Part shown: piece after piece, positions 6,405-11,053 of the stretch | Layout: each line of letters begins with the position of its first letter | Numbering within the stretch: position 1 is the first letter of the stretch | Assembly (NCBI GenBank): GCA_003990745.1 | Contig: RBNI01006706.1 | Span: 1-11,053 of the forward strand | Direction: 5' to 3' | Source of the DNA: Jimgerdemannia flammicorona | Taxonomy: Eukaryota; Mucoromycota; Endogonomycetes; Endogonales; Endogonaceae | Length of the DNA stretch: 11,053 bases | The notes under the pieces: generated by a model | Told to the model about the DNA's origin: nothing | Database searches by the model: none | What the model saw: the letters and a program-made list of their open reading frames with translations, nothing else | Translations under genes and position numbers: made by a program

Positions 6405-9060
6405 TTACAACCCCAGAGGCACACCGACCATGGTCCTCCCCTGTGCGTCCACCCTGGTCTCGGCCCCGCAGGCCGCGGCGACCAGCCTCCTCGTCTCGCC
6501 ATCTACGGCGACAACGAACCACACGCGGTCATATTCAGGCCGATACTGGGCGTGCACGATGTCTACGCCTACCCTGATTGTTTCCGCATCGCACGTCGCC
6601 CACACTTTCAACTCGGCGTACTCGCCCTTCTCCGTGTGGGCCGTCGACACGCCGTCGTCCTCGACTAGCGTCGCCTCGAACCTCGTCTCGTGATGCTGCT
6701 CCGCGCCGTCACTATGGCTGCGCGTTGGGTACACCCGCACAACCCGCTCGTCGTCCGGCCCCTCGCCCACATGACGCCTGACCTCCCCGCCGAATGGGAG
6801 GAGCGAGCCCTCGAGCACCAGGAACGGCGAGTGCGAGTCCTCGAGCGGGGCAGAAAGCTCGACTTCTTGCCCGCCCGGGCAATAGCGACCGGTTTGGAAA
6901 TGGTACCAGTTGGAGTCCCTCGGCAGGTAAACTTTGCGGGAGGTGACACCCGGTTCGAAGACGGAAGCGACGAGTAAGGAAGGCCCGAGCATGAAGTCAA
7001 AGGATTGGTCGTATGTGGCCCGGTCGTGTTGAAAGTGGTAGAAGAGTGGCCGGAGAATCGGGTGTCCGGTGCGGTGGAACTCGACATAGAGGGAGTAGAT
7101 GTAAGGGATGAGGCGATAGCGAAATTGGATGGAGGAGCGGATCGTTGGAAGGACGGAGGGATACTGGACGTACATCGTTTAAATAGGAAATGATTAACTC
7201 GTGATGTGGAGGAGCTCGTAATGGGCTGTCGATAGAGTTTCAACCTACCATCCATGGTTCGGTGACAGTGTTATCGGAATTCCACGAATGGATGCAGAAC
7301 CTCGGATTGAAGATCCCGTTCTGCACCCAGCGCACGAAAAGCTCTGGGTCCGGTTTAGGGCCCGCGAAACCACCTACGTCGTGTCCATAGCCTCCGGGGA
7401 AAATGGAGAGCCCGGAAGAGATACCCATCGGGATATTGAACTTGACAGTCTTCCAATTGGTGAAATTGTCGCCACTCCAGGTCTGCGCGACGTACCTGTG
7501 AATGAGCGGTGTCGCCGAACGCGTAATCACGAAAGGCCGCCGGCCAGGCGCGTGTTCAAGCATGGCCTCGTATGAGGCCTGCGCCATCAGTAGGGTTTGC
7601 AACGGTGTACCGACCCGACCCGATTCCATTCGGCGAGAGGGGAGCGGTCGATGTAAGTCTGCAGCGGGTTTGACCTGGTTCGCGAACGAAAAGGAGTCGT
7701 CGAGCATGGTGAATTCGTTATTGTCATTCCACATCCCCGCCAGGCCGTAGTCGAGTAGCTGGTTCTTCACATTTCGCTTCCACCAGTCGAAGCCCTCCTG
7801 GCTCGTGAAATCGACGTAGGCGCAATTCGCGGACTCGCCGGCGCCGGCACTCCACTGCATTACCTCACCCGGTACGTCGTCCTCGTCATTCCAGATGTAG
7901 CCCTTGAGCTTCTTGAGTTCACCGTAGTACGGGTGGGTTTCGAGAAGCCAGGGCTTAATGTTGGCGAAGACGTGGATACCGGCATCTTTGAGATTCGCCA
8001 TCAGGAGCTTAGCGTCAGGGAATCTCTTCGTGTTCCAGGTGAAAACGCAGCGCACCTTGCGGTCCTCAGTGACAGTGTAGCCCGACGATAGGTGGAGACC
8101 ATCGCAGGGGATTTCGTGCCGGCGGCAGCGTTCGGGGAAGTTTTCGAGGAGCTCCTGCGCGTTTTCCGCTTCGGCGTAGCCCATGGCGGAAGCAAGGTAG
8201 CCGAACGAGTACCGCGGAGGCAGATGCTCCGGCTTGCCTACTAGGGAGGAAAATCCTTCGATTACGTTTTGGACGGAAGGGCCGAAGATGATGTAGTAGT
8301 CAAGGGGGCCTGCTTCGGCGTGGTAGTAGCGGTAGGGGCCCCACAGCTGGAAGTAGGGAAAAATAGCAATAAGTCAACATGAAATGTTGGGGCAAGTACC
8401 GTATCCACTGGTAAAAAGCCACTCGCATATACCCACCGCGTCAATTTCGTTTCCCAGATCCACCGTAGTTTTCGATATGTTATTGTAGTAGATCCCATGG
8501 GCCAACCCAGTGTCCTTCGATAACGTTATGTAGAACGGAGAGAACTTGTAGAGGGGATCCGTCTTTTCCGCGTCGTAGCCCATGCAATCCAGGCGCTCAA
8601 GCCTAAACCTGCGGCCCTTGATATTCAGATCTCCGGTGCGCTCCCCAAGACCGTAATACGCGTCGTCCGGACGCTGCTTCAGGTAGTGCCATACGGCGCC
8701 CGTGGCCGGGTCCGCGGGATACGCACGGTTCGGTAGGTCTTCTAGCAGCGGTGGGCTGCCAGGGTGGGCCCGTGGGTACCACGCAATATCCAGTCCCTTA
8801 TTGAAATTGATGACAGCGCGCAGCGCGCCCGTCTCGAGGACGAGTCTCTTCTCGCCATCTTCGACGTGCGCATCAAAGACGGGGGGAGTGTTGTCGTCGG
8901 CTAAGGTGTAGTCGAATTGGTTCGGGGCCGTGTGGAGAACACGCACCACAGTGTCGCTAATGACTTTGAGCTGGATCCTATTACCTTTTGGATCGGTGAA
9001 GGTGACGGGATGGCGGACAGATTTATCGTAGGAGAAGTTTCTTGGGTTTTGTTGGCGCAT
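6405..9060 (-). CDS. Glycoside hydrolase family 31 (alpha-glucosidase/xylosidase type)
   Basis: Three exons, 9060-8437, 8346-7249 and 7163-6405, encode 826 residues. Introns are 90 and 85 bp (donors GTGGGT and GTAGGT, acceptors CCAG), both in phase 0. The N-terminal region has the GH31 signature YYGLGERTG (about 143-151) and SPFYITLSKDTGLAHGIYYN. The catalytic barrel shows CDGLHLSSGYT (289-299), AGMWNDNNEF with the presumed nucleophile Asp416, TWSGDN with the presumed acid/base Asp501, and GHDVGGF (529-535). A beta-rich C-terminal part follows. Family members retain configuration while cleaving alpha-linked glucose or xylose; some are transglycosylases. The substrate cannot be told from this sequence. 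The ATG at 9060 is the first in frame after a TGA at 9144-9142 and has A at -3. No signal peptide is present, so the enzyme is probably cytosolic, unlike secreted starch-degrading relatives. The tract from about 433 to 455 looks poorly conserved and might hide an error or an insertion. Confidence 0.9.
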
Positions 9061-9168
9061 AGTGAATGGAGCTGGAGCGAAAGCAAGCGGCGGTCTTCTC
9101 ACGGAATTTGCGATGGATGGAAATATAGTTTGAAGCGCCAATCAAATCAGTGGGTTCAGTTTAATCTG

Positions 9169-9194
9169 TTTATTGGGGTTTATTGGTTTATTGG
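9169..9194 (-). promoter_or_regulatory. Three CCAATAAA boxes upstream of the GH31 gene
   Basis: TTTATTGG occurs at 9169-9176, 9179-9186 and 9187-9194 on the plus strand, so the coding strand reads CCAATAAA three times, about 110-135 bases above the start codon. CCAAT is the core recognised by the fungal HAP/CBF complex. The spacing and position suit a promoter. A direct role is inferred, and the triplet could also be a simple decamer repeat. Confidence 0.45.
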
Positions 9195-9400
9195 GGGTTT
9201 CAGCTGAACAGGGTACACCAGGGTACAGGGGAAATTTTATGTGACTTCATTTTGTGACTATTAATCCTACCGGGATTAATTCAATTCTATGAGGTTTACT
9301 GAAATCAGGTCTGATGATCAGCGATAAATGAAAAAAAAAGTCAATAAAATAAGACTGAATACAGGTGGCAACTCCGACGATAGGCGGAATACGTTGGTGA
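9195..9400. other. Upstream flank of GH31 with small inverted repeat
   Basis: ATTAATCC (9260-9267) and GGATTAAT (9273-9280) form a perfect 8-bp inverted repeat around a 5-base spacer, about 210 bases above the GH31 start. It could bind a dimeric factor or be chance. GGGTACA is repeated at about 9210-9226. No gene is visible. Confidence 0.45.
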
Positions 9401-9567
9401 GACGGACGATTGAGACGAACGATTGAGAAGGACAATTGACGGACAGATGATTGTGTTGGATGATTGAGACATAGTCAATTGAGATGAACGATTAAGATGA
9501 GATGGACAATTGAGATAGACGATTGAGACGAATGCCGATTGAGCTGAGGCGGACGAACGATTGAAGG
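9401..9567. repeat. Degenerate ATTGA-rich minisatellite
   Basis: Variants of GACGATTGAGAC and GACAATTGAGAT follow each other for about 165 bases, with the core (G/C)(A/G)ATTGA recurring roughly ten times at intervals of about 10-20 bases. Copies include ACGATTGAGACGAACGATTG, GGACAATTGACGG, TCAATTGAGATG and TAGACGATTGAGACGA. Units differ by substitutions and short insertions. No open frame runs through it. It lies about 340-510 bases above the GH31 start codon. Confidence 0.75.
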
Positions 9568-9719
9568 GCTGTCAAGTGATACTGGAAAAAAAAAAGTAGG
9601 TTACGTATGCTGGTCATGCACACATCTTAAGGTTTCATTCCCATGTGTCAATTGCCTAGGCTAATAACGATTCACGTGCAGAGATGACGTCACGAGGATA
9701 AGCGACCCACAATAATCAA
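9568..9719. other. Intergenic sequence with E-box and CRE-like sites
   Basis: A CACGTG palindrome lies at 9673-9678 and a perfect TGACGTCA (CRE/ATF type) at 9685-9692. These are known binding sites for bHLH and bZIP factors, but occupancy is unknown. Nothing else is recognised. A similar CACGTGAC plus ACGTCATC pairing occurs in the LTRs at 297 and 1865, but the surrounding bases do not align. Confidence 0.4.
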
Positions 9720-9900
9720 ATTGATAACTGCTTAATTAGAATATATTATCTGACTTTACTATTTTATCTCTTAAACTATATCACAACCAAATTTAGTAAT
9801 AAAAAAAAAAAATTATTTCAAATTTAAAATATATTAATATGTAAAATAAAAAATATTTAAATTAATTCTTTTATATAATAATACATATTTTAATCTCTCT
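9720..9900. other. AT-rich block next to the gypsy relic
   Basis: Nearly all A and T, including A12 near 9800 and repeated AATATTTAAAT-like strings. It directly abuts the end of the recognisable integrase, so it may be the continuation of the same element mutated beyond recognition. No gene is visible. Confidence 0.6.
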
Positions 9901-10822
9901 TATTAGTGAACTTGGGGTCATGATCACTGACAATTACTCATAGCAAGCCATAGTGATAGAAGATAGACTTGAAGAAGATTCTTACAATCTTAGGTACAGT
10001 AGTATTAGTAATGGTTGGTTTAGCAACTATAGTCTTGATCAAATGATTAATAAATATAATAATAGTATTAGTATCAGATTGAGTTTATAGCAGTTGAGTT
10101 ATAAAGTTCATTGTAACTTACTCAAATTTCTTGGTGGGAATTAGTAGTAGTTATAGTAAACCAGCTAGTACTTAATCAACAGACTTATTATACTAATATA
10201 GATTATAACTAATAATATAGTTCTTGATTTCCTTGATCATACTTGGTTAATAATAGTAGTGTTGGATGTTCTTGATAGTCTTCTTGATTCCAAGGTGACT
10301 GGCAAGAGGGGAGTTATAGTGCTCTTGCAAAACCTTATAATATAGATTTATGTTTTCAGATAGATAAACTTAGTTTTAATAATAGATCAGATTGTTCTCA
10401 ATAGTATATATATTCTTGAGCTCATTCAGAAGAATTCTAGTAGTAACTGTGTCTTTTTTATAAGCTTGCCTAATTTGGTCTAGAAATTCTGATATCAAGA
10501 TAACTGGTATAATTGTGATAAAGTCTGGGTATCTTGATAAGACATCTGATACTATAAGTGTCTTATCAGACTTATAGATGATCATCAGGTTGAAGATTTG
10601 AAGCTTGAGGCTCTACTTGACTTATAAACATAACAGAGTAGGTTGGGTATTGATATATTTGAGAGATTGATGGTCAGTAATGACATCAAACTCAATATCT
10701 TCTAAATAGTATTATGTACCAGTGGTCTAGTGTATATATTATTGCCAGTAGTTTCTTCTTATAGGTGGTTAGCTTTTATTTAGTCAGGACCAGCTTATGA
10801 TACTCAAAAGCAATAGAGTAAT

Positions 10823-10826
<4 letters not shown>
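9901..10826 (-). pseudogene. RIP-damaged Ty3/gypsy pol relic (RNase H-integrase)
   Basis: Read on the minus strand, the order is that of Ty3/gypsy pol. RNase H comes first: YSIAFEYHKL and KKKLLAIIYTLDHW at about 10823-10720, then ITDHQSLKYINTQP near 10689-10645 after a one-base frame change, then IIYKSD...VSDVLSRYPD near 10585-10523. Integrase follows: an HHCC-like N-terminal region near 10320-10200 whose two Cys positions read Tyr, FEQ/stop-VTMNFI with Asn where the first catalytic Asp is expected, and VIVSDHDPKFTNKR at about 9935-9900 with the second catalytic Asp kept. Many TAA and TAG codons stand where Gln or Trp are usual, and A+T is high, as expected after RIP. The third catalytic residue and the 3' part are gone into the AT-rich block. 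The 5' part is cut off by the poly(T) at 10827. It cannot be functional. Confidence 0.85.
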
Positions 10827-10858
<32 letters not shown>

Positions 10859-11053
10859 GTCCCTTGGACTTCCTTTATTACGCGCATTCTATAGATAATA
10901 CATACAACCCACCCCCAATTAACCTATGCCCCTCGGATCCCCCTCCCCACCCACCCTCGCACCCTTCCGAAGGACAACCCAACCACCTACTACCCGAACT
11001 CTCCCCTCGCTCTTGATACATATGCAGTCCACCAACCTCCGGCGACTCCCCCC
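10827..11053 (-). mobile_element. Probable 3' end of a retroposed sequence with poly(A) tail
   Basis: Read on the minus strand, a G-rich non-coding stretch leads to AATAAA (10879-10874), then 18 bases later to an uninterrupted A29 at 10855-10827. This is the layout of a polyadenylated transcript copied back into DNA. The base composition changes sharply here, from AT-rich RIP-type sequence to G-rich on this strand, and the gypsy RNase H frame stops exactly at the tail. It could be a LINE, a SINE or a processed gene copy. Only about 200 bases of it are in the window and no coding frame is recognised. Confidence 0.5.

Noticed and set aside
6142..6693. Plus-strand open frame of 183 codons overlapping the GH31 3' end
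   Set aside because: Its second half is antisense to the GH31 exon, where GC-rich codons leave the opposite strand open by chance. The first half shows no family pattern.
6690..7750. Several plus-strand open frames across the GH31 gene
   Set aside because: They lie antisense to exons whose minus-strand reading gives a clear GH31 protein, and they have Arg/Pro-rich or low-complexity products.
10536..10567. GATAAGACA / TGTCTTATC inverted repeat, possible hairpin
   Set aside because: It lies inside the RNase H coding relic next to the VSDVLSR motif and is best explained by codon content in AT-rich sequence.
1..11053. CRISPR array, bacterial operon or phage system
   Set aside because: No regularly spaced identical repeats or Shine-Dalgarno-led gene clusters exist, and the spliced genes and LTR elements are eukaryotic.

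Overview
This window looks like nuclear DNA of a filamentous fungus, most likely an ascomycete. Two genes on the minus strand are split by 50-110 bp GT-AG introns, several with CTGAC-type branch sites. They lie between decayed retrotransposons and very AT-rich blocks. Many in-frame stops in the Ty3/gypsy relic at the right end are TAA/TAG where related pol proteins usually have Gln or Trp. That is what repeat-induced point mutation (RIP, C-to-T at CpA) leaves behind. The class or genus cannot be fixed from this sequence.

Layout. 1-291 is AT-rich filler. 297-1976 is a shrunken Ty1/copia-type LTR element: LTR-like ends, a matching 5-bp target duplication (CTAAC), and remnants of gag (zinc knuckle) and protease, but no room for integrase, reverse transcriptase and RNase H. 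2091-2318 holds a probable fragment of a LINE-type reverse transcriptase (YADD motif). 2920-5739 (minus) is a nine-exon gene for a predicted protein of about 703 residues: a protein kinase domain followed by a C-terminal beta-trefoil of the MIR type. 5740-6404 is the intergenic region above it and contains a degenerate direct repeat. 6405-9060 (minus) is a three-exon gene for a predicted intracellular glycoside hydrolase family 31 enzyme of 826 residues. Its upstream region has three CCAATAAA boxes, a small inverted repeat and, further out, a degenerate ATTGA-rich minisatellite (9401-9567). 9720-9900 is AT-rich. 9901-10826 (minus) is a RIP-damaged Ty3/gypsy pol relic covering RNase H and integrase. 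It is cut at 10827 by a 29-base poly(T), which reads on the minus strand as a poly(A) tail with an AATAAA signal and a G-quadruplex motif behind it. This suggests the 3' end of a separate retroposed sequence running off the window.

The two host genes are neighbours on the same strand, but nothing in the sequence links their functions. The most interesting item is the kinase/beta-trefoil fusion. Second are the nested, differently decayed retroelements, which give a relative history of this locus.
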